A stretch of 64,000 nt of DNA, taken from Agelas oroides. Lineage: Eukaryota; Porifera; Demospongiae; Agelasida; Agelasidae. The translations under genes were made by a program, and so were the position numbers. The stretch covers positions 8,107,443 to 8,171,442 of the forward strand of contig OX422188.1 in the NCBI GenBank assembly GCA_949130485.1, read 5' to 3'. This document shows, in pieces, positions 50,401 to 61,394 of the stretch (its first letter is position 1; every line of letters starts with the position of its first letter). The notes beneath the pieces were generated by a model. The model was not told the DNA's origin. It ran no database searches and saw nothing but the letters and a program-made list of their open reading frames with translations.

Positions 50401-51321
50401 CTTGTGTTCTGCATCATTGTTTCCAGCCACTATTCCACTACCGTTGCTCGTTTAGCAGGAAACAATGCTGTTCCTGTGCTAGCAACCCTTTTCCTGCTCT
50501 CGTATGCTAAAATCCAACGTGCAATCATTGCTACTTTGTCTTTCATCTTCATTCATGAGGAAGATGTTGGCTCTTTCGCAGTTTGGAAATTTGATGGAAA
50601 CTTGAGATTTCTGAATGAGAAACACATCCCATTATTTGTGACCTCCGTTCTGTTCATGACATTATTTCTGCTCCCACTGACTCTGCTGCTACTCTTTGAA
50701 TCTCATTTGCTGAAACTCCGTCATTTTCGTATTGTAAGGATCATGAGCCGGCTGAAGCCATTATTAGATGCATTTCAAGGCCCCTATAAGGCTAGCTTCC
50801 GATTCTGGCCTGGTTTGATGCTGGTAGTACGCAGTGTACTTCTTGTTTCCTTTGCACTGAATGTCTCCGGTGATCCTGGTATCAACCTTCTTGTCATTAT
50901 GCTGCTCACGTCTGTAGTTGCAGCAGCTACTTTGTTCAAATCTGGTGGTGTTTACAAAAACATTCCACTAAACCTTCTCAACAGCTTCTACCTCTACAAC
51001 CTGATTGGATTTGCAGCTTGGACACTATTCAACAGATATCAGTACACTTTGGAGCAGGAGAGGTTTTCTGAGAACCAGTTCGTAACCTCCTACATCATGC
51101 TGGGGGCCGCTGCCTTGATCTTCATTCTGACAATCATTTTTCATGTCTACCAGAAAGTGAAAAAATCTGAAACAATTTCAACTTGCTGCAAATTGCCGCA
51201 GAGGGAAAAGCAACGAAAAATTGATGGCAATGAAGTTGAAATAATGCCTCTACCTATTAGGGTACCACCCACTTATTCATATGTCAGTATTCGAGAATCA
51301 CTTCTTGATGAGGCTGTCTGA
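47487..51321 (+). pseudogene. Gene A copy A2: nonsense mutation plus frameshift
   Basis: Same layout as A3, starting MSQLLLLSLLGINALT and ending ESLLDEAV. An in-frame TGA at 48258-48260 (ATATGATTTGG, where A1 has ATATCTTTTGG) stops the product at 257 residues. A one-base insertion in a poly-A run near 48357-48369 also shifts the frame. From 48418 a long open frame (967 residues) resumes, covering the rest of the ectodomain, the Cys-rich stalk and the helices. The two lesions are independent, so a pseudogene is more likely than an error. Downstream, 51430-51880 resembles the gene A 5' flank. Confidence 0.88.
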
Positions 51322-51965
51322 TTATACACTGGCATCTTGTAAAGCTTAATTTTAACCAGGCTGTTTGTAATCTTTTATGTGTATGTGCCCCACTGATAAC
51401 GAACCACACACATTCATTCATTAGTATGTTCTAAAACTTGTGGGGTAATCCAGACATTAAAAACATAGGTTTTTGAAATCCTGTGAGAATAAAACAGTAT
51501 GGTTGCAACTCAAATTTGTGCACATGGTCGTTGGGGAAAAAACTTAGTATATATGATGATTGCTTGGTTACGTGATTCTAATTATAGGTGTCATTTTACA
51601 AGTAGTTTCAGTCCCTTTGAAACCCACAAGCTGGAACCAAAGTTGCTAGTTAGTCAATTTGTGGTCAGTGAGCTTATACTTTCATAGGTATTCATGGTTC
51701 TTTGCTACACTAAAACCCCAATTGTTTAACAACCCATGAAATGTTTAGTCTACTTTTACGAGTACCTTGTATCATACACTTTAAGTTAAAGCACACACGC
51801 ATCTTTCTTTGCTTGTAGGTAAAGATTCATTCTTAATGAAGCTTGACAGAGTTTTAGATCCGATTCACATCAGTGGTGGATCTAGGATGCATGGGGCATA
51901 GAAGCCTAAATTTACTTGATTTTTCATCAGCTGAGTATTTAATATCACACAACTATGTCCAGGTC

Positions 51966-52023
51966 TAGCCTCGTTCCCAGGCTCTCCCTGCTAAGGAGCG
52001 GGGAGAGCCTGGGAATGAGGCTA
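51966..52023. mobile_element. Hairpin MITE, TAGCCTCG family, 9-bp TSD
   Basis: 58-bp foldback TAGCCTCGTTCCCAGGCTCT..AGCCTGGGAATGAGGCTA. The flanks 51957-51965 and 52024-52032 are both GTCCAGGTC. Confidence 0.95.
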
Positions 52024-52032
52024 GTCCAGGTC

Positions 52033-52748
52033 ATCATGAATGAAAGGTAGCAAGTTTGAGTGGCTTGCACGGGGCAGAGTATAGTGTGCAAACACACTGT
52101 GCATGGTTCAAAACTGCCTGATTGGTTTATCAACATATTTACAACAGAAAATGACACCACACTTAGCTACATACACTACCACTGAGGCCCCCCAAAATAA
52201 GGAAACATGTAATGTTTTGAGCTCCATAGGTCATAATGGTTAGCCTTGTTACAATTGGTCCTTTCTGAAAACTGATAAAAATGTGGTCTATGTGACTCAT
52301 CAACCAATCATGCATTTCTTAACAATTTTATTATGTTGAAGACTTAGCACAACCTCATATACCATATAAGGAATTAATGCAGAGTTTAGGGTACAAGGGT
52401 AAAAGATATGTACACCATGTGCTAAATTTTCTACTCACAGTAAAATAAAATAAAAATAGCAAGCAAGCTACAAAACATGTTGTAATCAGTGGGCACATAT
52501 TTACTTTCAGAGTATAATAGCTGTTAAAACACTAATTTGCAACTAGCTAGGTTAACTACTAGGTATATAACATTCACAACACTAGAAGAAAAGAGATTGC
52601 AATATAAGATTTTCTAGAACATACTAACAAATGAAGTGTTTTACATGTGTGGTTCAAGATCAGTTGGGCACCTACTTATTATAAGATAAACAGCTTGGTT
52701 AATTACATTAATTAAGCTTTACAAAATATTCATGATGCCAGTGTATAA
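52033..52748. other. 3' flanks of A2/A3, no gene seen
   Basis: AT-rich. The stretch nearest A3 matches the 3' flank of A1 in inverse orientation. Confidence 0.6.
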
Positions 52749-55700
52749 TCAGACAGCCTCATCAAGAAGTGATTCTCGAATACTGACATATGAATAAGTG
52801 GGTGGTACCCTAATAGGCAGAGGCATTATTTCGTCTTCATTGCCATCAAAGTTTTGTTGCTTTTTTCTCTGCAACCGTTTGCAGCAAGTTGAAATTGTTT
52901 CAGATTTTTTCAGCTTTTGGGAGACATGAAAAATGATTGTCAGAATGAAGATCAAGGCAGCGGCCCCCAGCATGATGTAGGAGGCTACGAACTGGTTCTC
53001 AGAAAACCTCTCCTGCTCCAAGGTGTACTGATATCTGTTGAATAGTGTCCAAGCTGCAAATCCAATCAGGTTGTAGAGGTAGACGCTGTTGAGAAGGTTT
53101 AGTGGCAAGTTTTTATAAACACCACCAGATTTGAACAAAGTAGCCGCTGCAACTACAGACGTGAGCAGGACAATCACAAGAAGGTTGATACCAGGATCAC
53201 CGGAGACATTCAGTGCAAAGGAAACGAGAAGTACACTGCGTACTACCAGCATCAAACCAGGCCAGAATCGGAAGCTAGCCTTATAGGGGCCTTGAAATGC
53301 ATCTAATAATGGCTTCAGCCGGCTCATGATCCTTACAATACGAAAATGACGGAGTTTCAGCAAATGAGATTCAAAGAGTAGTAGCAGAGTCAGTGGGAGC
53401 AGAAATAACGTCATGAAAAGTATGGAGGTCACAAACAATGGGATGTGTTTCTCACTCAGAAATCTCACGTTTCCATCAAATTTCCAAACTGCGAAAGAGC
53501 CAACATCTTCCTCATGAATGAAGATGAAGGATAAAGTAGCAATGATTGCACGTTGAATTTTAGCATACGAGAGCAGGAAAAGGGTTGCTAGCACAGGAAC
53601 AGCATTGTTCCCTGCTAAACGGGCAATGGTAGTGGAATAGTGGCTGGAAACAATGATGCAGAACACAAGAATCCAAATGTAAACTGGGAAAAGGAACTGA
53701 AGAAATGTTTTTGTGTAGATATCAAGTTTGCTTGAGAAACAAACCTCTAGGCCCAAGTCAAGGTTTAGCCAGGCTATAAATACAGACATAATCTTGCTGC
53801 CATTTGTTGTGAGTCCGAATGCTTCACGAACAGCTTGAATTACGTTGGCGTAGAATATCAGTTCGTTGATTGTACCAGTTGCTACAGTTATGTTTAGTAC
53901 AGTTAAGAAAACCACTAGTACAATTCCAGCCAGTATAAATGCGGGAATAAGTCCAAGAAACTTGTCTGTGCAAGGTGCACACCTGGATGAGCCGAGAGTA
54001 ATGCTAAACCCTTCTTTACAACTTCCACATAGGATTCCAGAATGATTAAAGTCACATTGAGTGTCAGGGTTACTGGCATTGAGATGGACACCAGCAGCTT
54101 TGCAGTATTCAGAGGGGCAGTGTTTGTAATATAAGACTGAGTGGTTGGTAAAGGAGATCCATAGTGACCCTGTGCGATAAAATGATTGGTTGTTTATATC
54201 ACAGAGAACAGAGAGCTTGCTTAGTGCAGCTGAACAAGTGCACCTATTCACTGCTAAATGGAACCCTACTGGGCAAAGTTTGAAGGCTAGACGCAGGATT
54301 TTTGAAAAGTGAAATGGAAGTGCACTTCCTTCAGCTGTTAGCCGAATTGAAATATCAGAAACATTTTCTGGTGTTTCAACTTCAAATCTCAAGTCATCAC
54401 AAACAGTTTTCAAACTTTGTGGGTCTTTAGTCTTGAGGGTAACACCTGTGTCATTTGATCCCTCCAAAGTCTGCAAAATAACTGAAGGCGTAGTCCCTCC
54501 ATAGTATCCTATTCCCACTGCTTGGACAGTGGAGTGTTGACCAGGGTAGACAGAAACATTTAATGTAGAGATGTCACAGTTTCGGTAATCATGTGCGCAG
54601 TAACATACACCGACTGCAACAGAAGAAAGCTCAGAATCAGTAGGAAAGGATGACTCCAGTATAAAGGTGTTATTAAAGATGTTCTCTCGCTTCTCACGCT
54701 GGGATTCATGAACAAGCTTCTGAGAATTCTGAGAGCACTTCAACAGGTCTCCACCATATATGGCATCACCAGCAATACCAGCTCTATTGTCCTTCATAAT
54801 AACATGCGCTCCAGATGACAGAATGTCTCCTGTTGGAAGCAGCTGGTAAGAGCATGGGGTCTCATAATTTCTGACCAGTCCTTGATTGATGACAATACCA
54901 CCACCATAGCTTGAAGCATTGTTGTTGGTTATTCTGAGAATGGAGTATGGATGAAGGTACATGGTGCTGTATGCATCGAGTGACATTGCTCCTCCGATAA
55001 TACCAGAATTATTCTGTAGTGTATTGTTACCAATCATATGCATTGTGCTTGAGAGGGCTACTATTCCCACAGCGCCATTTGCTTCTATACTGCAGTTGTG
55101 AATGTACACAGACAAAGCATCACTTACCAACATGGTCGAGAGTTTGGGGTAATCTGCTAACTTCCAGCTGTCATCCTCATGCAGTATATGACAGTTTGAT
55201 ATTGTTAATCCTGATAGAGATACATTCAGTAGTGGCTCATTTGTTTCCTTAGACTCTTGAATAAGCAGAGCAAGGGAGCTCCGTGAATCACTACTCGTGT
55301 AGTAGTAAATGTAACTTCCATTGATGATGGTGTTTGAAATTTGCACCTGAAAGCAACAAGGCACCATCCATTTTCCACTATCAGAAAGAAACACTTTCAT
55401 CCCCCCTCCTAAATTGTCTTGCATTGTTACATTGGTCAGAGATATGTTTGTGTGAGTAACTTTGTGGTGAAGATTGCACGTCTCTAAGGTGTGATTCCTG
55501 TCTTCAATCACAGAATCAATATCAATGTACATGCCTGGTGCTTGATCCCAGTATTGCATGTATTGCTGGTCTATGAATGGTTTGTTACCGTAACTCAAGG
55601 AAGTATTGACAACTTCCAGTGAAGAATTAGACACAAAGTTCTTCACTGCACAGTAAAAATTTGCTCCAGCATCACCAACATTGTCATGAAAATTAGAATT

Positions 55701-56576
55701 TTCAATACGAAATTGGACATCAAATGAAGTTTGTGACAATCTTACTCCGAGCCCTGCAGCATACCTTGGACCCCATATGTAGTTGTTGAGATTAACTCCA
55801 AATGATATCTCTGTGTGCTGTATTGAAAAGAAAGAGGTTGGTTTTGAGCCATGTTCATGACTGCAGTTCATGTCAATAAATACTATCCACACATTTCCTC
55901 CTTCACATCCGACTGTTACATTTGTACAGTTGACAGATTTATACAGTTGTTGTGAAATGAGGTCATAGTTGGTGTGAGTGACCATGGAGTTTCGAATGTG
56001 TGATGTTCCAAGAGGGTTGACCCAGAAAATACCATTTCCTTTGCTGTAGGTGATGTTAACATTGTCAAGTGTTACCTGAAAAGAGAATATTATCTGCAGT
56101 CCAGCAGTTAGGGAGTTAGTAGGAAAACGCTGACCATCTGGAAAAGCAGTCCTTGAGTTTAGCTCTGTTAAATTAATTGGAAATCCACAAGAAACCAGTT
56201 TAATGTTTTGCATATGGAAGAATGACACATTGATGAATGCAAACCCTGCTGCTGGTCGACAGTGAATGGTTGCAATGAACAGAGACTGGTCACAGTTAAC
56301 CCCACACAGTGAAAGGTTGTGCACATCTCTCACTACTATGGGTTTCTCCAGGTAGTACTCTGTGGGTTGGAACAGCAGGGTTGTGTCGGACTGAAAGCAC
56401 CGGTGAGGTTCAGAGCTGCAGTTGGAGAACGAAATGCAGTTGTTTTGCATCTTGCAAGTTTCACTCACATTTCTATTGTCTGGTAGAATGTGGAGATATG
56501 TTGCTTCTTCTGCTCCAAGTGAGTATGAAGTAAGAGCATTCATGCCCAGTAGAACTAACAACAACAATCGACTCAT
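52749..56576 (-). CDS. Gene A copy A3: intact beta-helix / Cys-rich / multi-TM cell-surface protein
   Basis: A single uninterrupted frame of 1275 aa from the ATG at 56576 (MSRLLLLVLLGMNALTSYSL, a signal peptide). The ectodomain to about residue 760 has dozens of N-x-S/T sites and periodic short strands (HIRNSMVTHTNYD, SSYGGGIVINQG, ISNCHILHED) typical of parallel beta-helix (pectin-lyase-like) folds. A Cys-rich segment follows (CPVGFHLAVNRCTC..GILCGSCKEGF..RCAPCTDKF, about 765-870). About eight hydrophobic helices (870-1230) then include FLQFLFPVYIWILVFCIIV and RFWPGLMLVVRSVLL. A short basic/acidic tail ends ESLLDEAV. It is the only undamaged copy here and is inverted relative to A1 and A2. 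Intronless. The helical part may be distantly related to TRP-like/Flc-type channels or GPCRs; I cannot decide. The biological role is unknown. Confidence 0.85.
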   Translation of the reverse strand: MSRLLLLVLLGMNALTSYSLGAEEATYLHILPDNRNVSETCKMQNNCISFSNCSSEPHRCFQSDTTLLFQPTEYYLEKPIVVRDVHNLSLCGVNCDQSLFIATIHCRPAAGFAFINVSFFHMQNIKLVSCGFPINLTELNSRTAFPDGQRFPTNSLTAGLQIIFSFQVTLDNVNITYSKGNGIFWVNPLGTSHIRNSMVTHTNYDLISQQLYKSVNCTNVTVGCEGGNVWIVFIDMNCSHEHGSKPTSFFSIQHTEISFGVNLNNYIWGPRYAAGLGVRLSQTSFDVQFRIENSNFHDNVGDAGANFYCAVKNFVSNSSLEVVNTSLSYGNKPFIDQQYMQYWDQAPGMYIDIDSVIEDRNHTLETCNLHHKVTHTNISLTNVTMQDNLGGGMKVFLSDSGKWMVPCCFQVQISNTIINGSYIYYYTSSDSRSSLALLIQESKETNEPLLNVSLSGLTISNCHILHEDDSWKLADYPKLSTMLVSDALSVYIHNCSIEANGAVGIVALSSTMHMIGNNTLQNNSGIIGGAMSLDAYSTMYLHPYSILRITNNNASSYGGGIVINQGLVRNYETPCSYQLLPTGDILSSGAHVIMKDNRAGIAGDAIYGGDLLKCSQNSQKLVHESQREKRENIFNNTFILESSFPTDSELSSVAVGVCYCAHDYRNCDISTLNVSVYPGQHSTVQAVGIGYYGGTTPSVILQTLEGSNDTGVTLKTKDPQSLKTVCDDLRFEVETPENVSDISIRLTAEGSALPFHFSKILRLAFKLCPVGFHLAVNRCTCSAALSKLSVLCDINNQSFYRTGSLWISFTNHSVLYYKHCPSEYCKAAGVHLNASNPDTQCDFNHSGILCGSCKEGFSITLGSSRCAPCTDKFLGLIPAFILAGIVLVVFLTVLNITVATGTINELIFYANVIQAVREAFGLTTNGSKIMSVFIAWLNLDLGLEVCFSSKLDIYTKTFLQFLFPVYIWILVFCIIVSSHYSTTIARLAGNNAVPVLATLFLLSYAKIQRAIIATLSFIFIHEEDVGSFAVWKFDGNVRFLSEKHIPLFVTSILFMTLFLLPLTLLLLFESHLLKLRHFRIVRIMSRLKPLLDAFQGPYKASFRFWPGLMLVVRSVLLVSFALNVSGDPGINLLVIVLLTSVVAAATLFKSGGVYKNLPLNLLNSVYLYNLIGFAAWTLFNRYQYTLEQERFSENQFVASYIMLGAAALIFILTIIFHVSQKLKKSETISTCCKRLQRKKQQNFDGNEDEIMPLPIRVPPTYSYVSIRESLLDEAV

Positions 56577-57052
56577 TCTTGGACCTGGTACAGTTCCACT
56601 CTGATTGTATAACAAACAGATTTCTATGTACAGCTAGCTACGGCTTCTAGTAAGTAAGTGGATAGCTCACTGAAATGGATGTGAATCAGATGTAAGTGGC
56701 TTATATAGCTACTAGTCTGGACATGGCTGAATAGCTGACATACTAAAACTTGTCTCCCAAGTGTATGATAGTATATACAAGGTATATACTCGTAAAGTGG
56801 ACTCAACATTTCATGGGTTGTTAAACAATTGGGGTTTTAGTGCAAGAAAGGATCATGAATACCTACAAAGGTATAAGCTCACTGACCACAAATTGACTAC
56901 CTAGCTACTTTGGTTCCAGCTTGTGGGTTTCAAAGGGACTGAAACTATTTGTAAAATGGCACCTATAATTAGAATCACGTAACCAAGCAATCATCATACA
57001 TATAAAGTTTTTCCCCATTGACCACAAAATTTGGACTGCAACCATAAGTGTG

Positions 57053-57331
57053 ACCACGCCTCAAAATCGTGCGTGACCCTGTAACCGCACCTGATCACAC
57101 TTCAAAATCATGCGTGACCCCGTGACTACACCTCAAAATCGTACGTGACCCTGTAACCGCACCTGATCACACTTCAAAATCGTGCGTGACCCTGTAACCG
57201 CACCTGATCACACTTCAAAATCATGCGTGACCCCGTGACTACACCTCAAAATCGTACGTGACCCTGTAATCGCACCTGATCACACTTCAAAATCATGCGT
57301 GACCCCGTGACTACACCTCAAAATCGTACGT
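57053..57331 (+). repeat. Minisatellite, about 72-bp composite unit, upstream of A3 and B2
   Basis: Alternation of CCTCAAAATCGTACGTGACC and CACTTCAAAATCATGCGTGA with CTGTAACCGCACCTGATCA. About four to five units. Confidence 0.92.
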
Positions 57332-57333
57332 GA

Positions 57334-57453
57334 AGAATCTGCAAAGTATTTATTACAGAATGACAAAGATTAGACTTCAAACTGTGCCTTTAGGCTAAGG
57401 CACAGTTTGAAGTCTAATCTTTGTCATTCTGTAATAAATACTTTGTAGATTCT
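57334..57453. repeat. Perfect 120-bp hairpin (57-bp arms, 6-bp loop)
   Basis: AGAATCTGCAAAGTATTTAT..GGCACAGTTTGAAGTC: the right arm repeats the left arm inversely with one difference or none. It abuts the minisatellite on its left. No target duplication is seen. Confidence 0.93.
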
Positions 57454-57750
57454 TTTCTACACAGATCACATAAACAATTTGACTTGCTTGACTAAGTTGC
57501 GTTCAGGCTTTTCGCGGTACGGATCTCGGAACAAAAATCGGAGCGATTCCATTCCATATTTTGATTAATATTCCTCGATATTCCTTGATCGACACGACAG
57601 CAAATCATAGTGCCACATGGCTGGTGGGTAAGTAACCTTACGGGGTGTTATATATATATATATTATAGCTTATGCAAGGCTTATCTACTACTGGACGCGA
57701 GTCAGTTCATACCATCATCGCATGTATGCCATGCCACGCCCCTCACAGAT

Positions 57751-59139
57751 ATGGTCTCCAGAATCAGGATGCTGGTCGCTTGCCTGGGGTCTGTAGCGAC
57801 TTTGGTGTGTGTGCTTTACCTCTGGTACATGCACACAGGCCCATCCACCACTCCTGGGAACGGCAGTGAGGAGAGCCTGGTCCCTGTTACACTATCGCCC
57901 CCACCTACACCACCAACATGGAAGCCAAAGACATTCTGTGATACTTTTGTCGAACATCCTTTTCAAGAGTCTGTTCCAGTGTGTGGCTCCAGAGTGTGGC
58001 CTAACCATTCCATTAGCTGCTTTAGGACATCTAGATCTAATGTTATGGCAACGTGCACCATTCAAAACTTAGCAGTTCATCCAAAGAAATTGAATGATGC
58101 AATGTCAGACTGTAACACTTGCCGTGAGAGCCTTCGTAGAACCAGTTCAGTGTGGCTGCTGGAAAGTAATCAAACGCAATGTCCGGTACCGACAATGGCA
58201 AATCTTTCAAAGGCTGCAGAATCTGTTGACTACATGCGAAATTTTGTGGACAAAGTGATCCACTCCAAGGAAAAACCACCCTCTGTGTGTGAACAATGGG
58301 TCAACAAGACTGCATATTTCTTCATGGTTAGTCAACCACATCACATCTACTTCAGGTTTTTGGCCTATTTCAATGTTCATAGGAGCCTCATGAATAACCA
58401 TGCATCCAACGAAGACTCAGTTGTTATTAGAATATCAGATGCAAAGAACTATAAGTTTGAAGAGTTTGAGAGAGCATTGTTTCCAGGAATACTCACTTTG
58501 AAAAACTTCTCAAGTAATATCACTTGTTTTCGGAAGGTGGTGTTAGTTCCATGGGCTTATGCATGTGTTTTGTTTCGATGTAGGATAGACGAAAGCCTAA
58601 GACGTGACTGCTTGAACTGTGATGGTACTGGTTTGTATGCCACCAGCTTCATGACATTTCGAACAAGAGTCCTGAATGCTTGTTCCCTGAAGGACCGTAA
58701 AGAAAACTCGCCAGCAAAAGAACTGTTGGTTGTATCAAGGAAGCCATACGTTCGGTACCACGGAGACAGTCAGTTCAGATTCCAGAGAGTGTTGACTAAT
58801 GAGAAAGAACTTCTACTATTATTGAACAACTCTTTCCCCTTCTTGCACCAGACTGTTGTACACTTAGAGAATTTACCTCTCTGTGCACAAGTGCGTCATG
58901 CACACAAGGCTGATGTCCTATTAGGTGTCCATGGAGCAGGTTTGGTTCATATGTGGTGGCAAAGAGAAGATGCATTTCTGTTTGAGCTTGTCCCTACGTA
59001 CAAGCTGGACACGCCCACTCTCAAGATACTAGCCAGATTGGCAGGAAAGCAGCATTATGGTGTCACAATCTCTGGTGACACAAACAGAGTCACAGCTAAT
59101 TTGACTGAAGTTGTAGAGGGGTTAAGAAATGTCATGTGA
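57751..59139 (+). CDS. Gene B2: GT61-family glycosyltransferase (EOGT/POMGNT2-like)
   Basis: 462 aa from the ATG at 57751 (MVSRIRMLVACLGS). The longer upstream frame lacks a shared start and is read from a non-ATG codon. It is nearly identical to B1 with scattered substitutions (for example PTYKLDTPTLK for PKYKLDTPTFK) and keeps all the same features: signal anchor, VSRKPYVRYHGDS, and GVHGAGLVHMWW. Neither copy has a lesion, so both may be active. It is divergent from A3 with about 1.2 kb between the start codons, and convergent with C2. Confidence 0.88.
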   Translation: MVSRIRMLVACLGSVATLVCVLYLWYMHTGPSTTPGNGSEESLVPVTLSPPPTPPTWKPKTFCDTFVEHPFQESVPVCGSRVWPNHSISCFRTSRSNVMATCTIQNLAVHPKKLNDAMSDCNTCRESLRRTSSVWLLESNQTQCPVPTMANLSKAAESVDYMRNFVDKVIHSKEKPPSVCEQWVNKTAYFFMVSQPHHIYFRFLAYFNVHRSLMNNHASNEDSVVIRISDAKNYKFEEFERALFPGILTLKNFSSNITCFRKVVLVPWAYACVLFRCRIDESLRRDCLNCDGTGLYATSFMTFRTRVLNACSLKDRKENSPAKELLVVSRKPYVRYHGDSQFRFQRVLTNEKELLLLLNNSFPFLHQTVVHLENLPLCAQVRHAHKADVLLGVHGAGLVHMWWQREDAFLFELVPTYKLDTPTLKILARLAGKQHYGVTISGDTNRVTANLTEVVEGLRNVM

Positions 59140-59916
59140 TTTTGAACCATGTTATACATGACCATGCAAGGTTCTATGCACAAAGTACTAAAGATGTATC
59201 ATGGCCCACGCATGAAAACAGTGAACCATGACCATGCATGCTGTTTGACCAAAACGATTCAGCGTATGTAATCATAGGAAGCCAGTGCAATTGCTACAGG
59301 TTTTGTAAACCTTCCAAACACAGTGTCTACACAAGCAGTAGCTAGAGGCTCAATCTATACACTTGGGATCTTTCACTTGAGATGTAATTGATAAAGTCAC
59401 AAAAAGGTTTCTGAGTGAAAGTATTGTGGTGTTGTTCCCATCTGGCTAGTTTTTGAAGGTTCCATCCCTACATGCGCTTGTTTTCATACCGTCCCTACAT
59501 CTTGTGCCATTTAATGTGGCTGCCACTTTTTTTTCGGGGCCTTCCCTACATATGGCGTACTACCGTGTATTTCCTTTCAGAAAGCCTACATGTATAAATC
59601 AGGTGAAGTTATCTGCCCCTGGAGATTTCCTTGGTTACATGGTTGTGGTAGAAATGCAGCCAAATAGGTCTTCTGAAAAAAAAGAGACTAACTAATGTAA
59701 GTAAAGAAGAAGCTCCTCAATGAACTTTCAAGAAAACCTATTTGGTAGCGTTCCTTGGTCACCCTGATGCAACTGAGACTACCTAAAAATGTGGTCAAAG
59801 TAATACCCCTGCAGTGCAACTAAACTAAAAGCATAAGCCCTTCACACATGACTTGTACAAACATTACAATGACATTATTGCAAATTACAGATGACCAATA
59901 TAAAAGTACATAGCTG
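59140..59916. other. B2-C2 intergenic (convergent 3' region)
   Basis: Homologous to 43397-44175, with a segment of about 70 bp in opposite orientation. No gene. Confidence 0.7.
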
Positions 59917-61394
59917 TTAGAATGCAATGTCAAGCAGTGATACAAGAATTAGCAGAAAATAAAGTGGGAAAACAGACAAAAAAATCTCCGCTATAATCAG
60001 ATCATCTGAACTCAAGTAGTGCACAAATACATAGTGTGTCAAGATGCTTAAAATGACAGGAAGATATATGAGGAATACAGCATTTACAACTGAACTTAAT
60101 GCAATCATCTGTGGCAGAAATGCCACCAGTGAAAACATCATGTATTGCGCAAACACCAAAAAATTCCAAACAGACAGAATGCTTGCAATCCTTTTAACTA
60201 TACTGTCTGTTTGAAAGAAGCAGCTTACAAGACAGGTGATCAAAAATAGAATACCACATGTCAACAGCTTGAAAGCGATCACGATCTCTCTGTTCAACAT
60301 TAGTACACAGAGTTCTCCTGCAATGATGACAGTATTCCAAGCTCCAACGACACAATTCATTGACCTTAACAGGCTGCCTTCTTCCATCAAAACATGGCTT
60401 ACTTTGAGAAAAATGCAAAGCAGTGGTATAGAAAGCAGAAAAATACAGGTTTCAAATACTATTAATAAAAGGAAACCCTGGAATTTTCGTTGATGTGTTT
60501 GTTGTTCAGACAGGATATTGTATTGCCATTGTTCTTTCCTTTGATCACTTTCAGTAGTACATCTAGCAACCTGTGTATATGTGTAAATAATTGGAGTGTT
60601 TACATGAGTGGGTGGAGGCCATTATGGCATGATTAATCACAGCACATGAATCTACTCAATTAAAAACTTAGTCACCACTGCAACCATCACTCTCAGCTAC
60701 TTTTCCCAGATCCTTGTGTTTCTTCAAGTCCGATTGTGACTAGCAATTTTCAATGCTTATACATGTTGAAGGTCAGTGAAACAAGTATATAGCTAGCCAC
60801 AATTTAGTTTACCTTTGGTAGTATTCTCTCCAGGGCCGTCTGCATGTCTTGCTCCGATACTGTAACTGCAAGGTGCTGTATATACAGTGATAATTCAATT
60901 CTCTGTGGATTGAAACAGAGCTCACTGCCCAATCGTTTACTCTTGCAGCAAGGCAACCACATGAGCTGACAGGTAACATTGTGAATAATGAATGGCAAAC
61001 GTGGCTGGAGCTGGCAGTAGAACTGTGGATCAACTATCATCAGAACTGGAGACATGGTGACCAGGAAATTATAGAAACTAGTCTCATTTTCCTGCTCGTA
61101 GGTTCGATTGACACGGATGAGCTGTCCAGCTGGTGGCAGATGTTCCAAGTGCCATTGAGCTATTGACACAAGGAACCTCACATTCAGTGGCCTACCTTGG
61201 AGTTGAGGACTACAGAAGTACCTGGAAATTTGTTCTTGGTTAGTTTTATTTGCACTAAGAGCATTAATGAGGGTTACTTCAAGTGATGTTTGCTGGTCAT
61301 GATGCATCAATCCCTGTGCAGGCTGGAAAGTGCTGCACTCTCGGGCTGCAAGCAGCAGTAGGATAATTGCGAACACTGTTTCCAACAATGTCAT
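59917..61394 (-). CDS. Gene C2: signal peptide + ectodomain + multi-TM protein, two exons
   Basis: Exon 1 (61394-60813, ATG at 61394; three codons upstream the frame opens on a TTG) encodes MTLLETVFAIILLLLAA, a signal peptide. A Cys-containing ectodomain of about 170 residues follows (FLVSIAQWHLEHLPPAGQLI, MWLPCCKSKRLGSELCF). The donor AAG|GTAAAC joins in phase 0 to the acceptor at 60571, and exon 2 (60570-59917) begins VARCTTESDQRKEQWQY. Exon 2 contains five or six hydrophobic helices (FQGFLLLIVFETCIFLLSIP, LLTCGILFLITCLVSCFF, ending LLILVSLLDIAF). The total is about 411 aa. I recognise no family. Its repeated co-occurrence with genes A and B suggests a local cluster rather than a proven functional link. 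Confidence 0.75.

Noticed and set aside
57610-57750. N-terminal extension of gene B2
   Set aside because: The extra 47 residues are read from a non-ATG codon, are absent from B1, and span an AT microsatellite.
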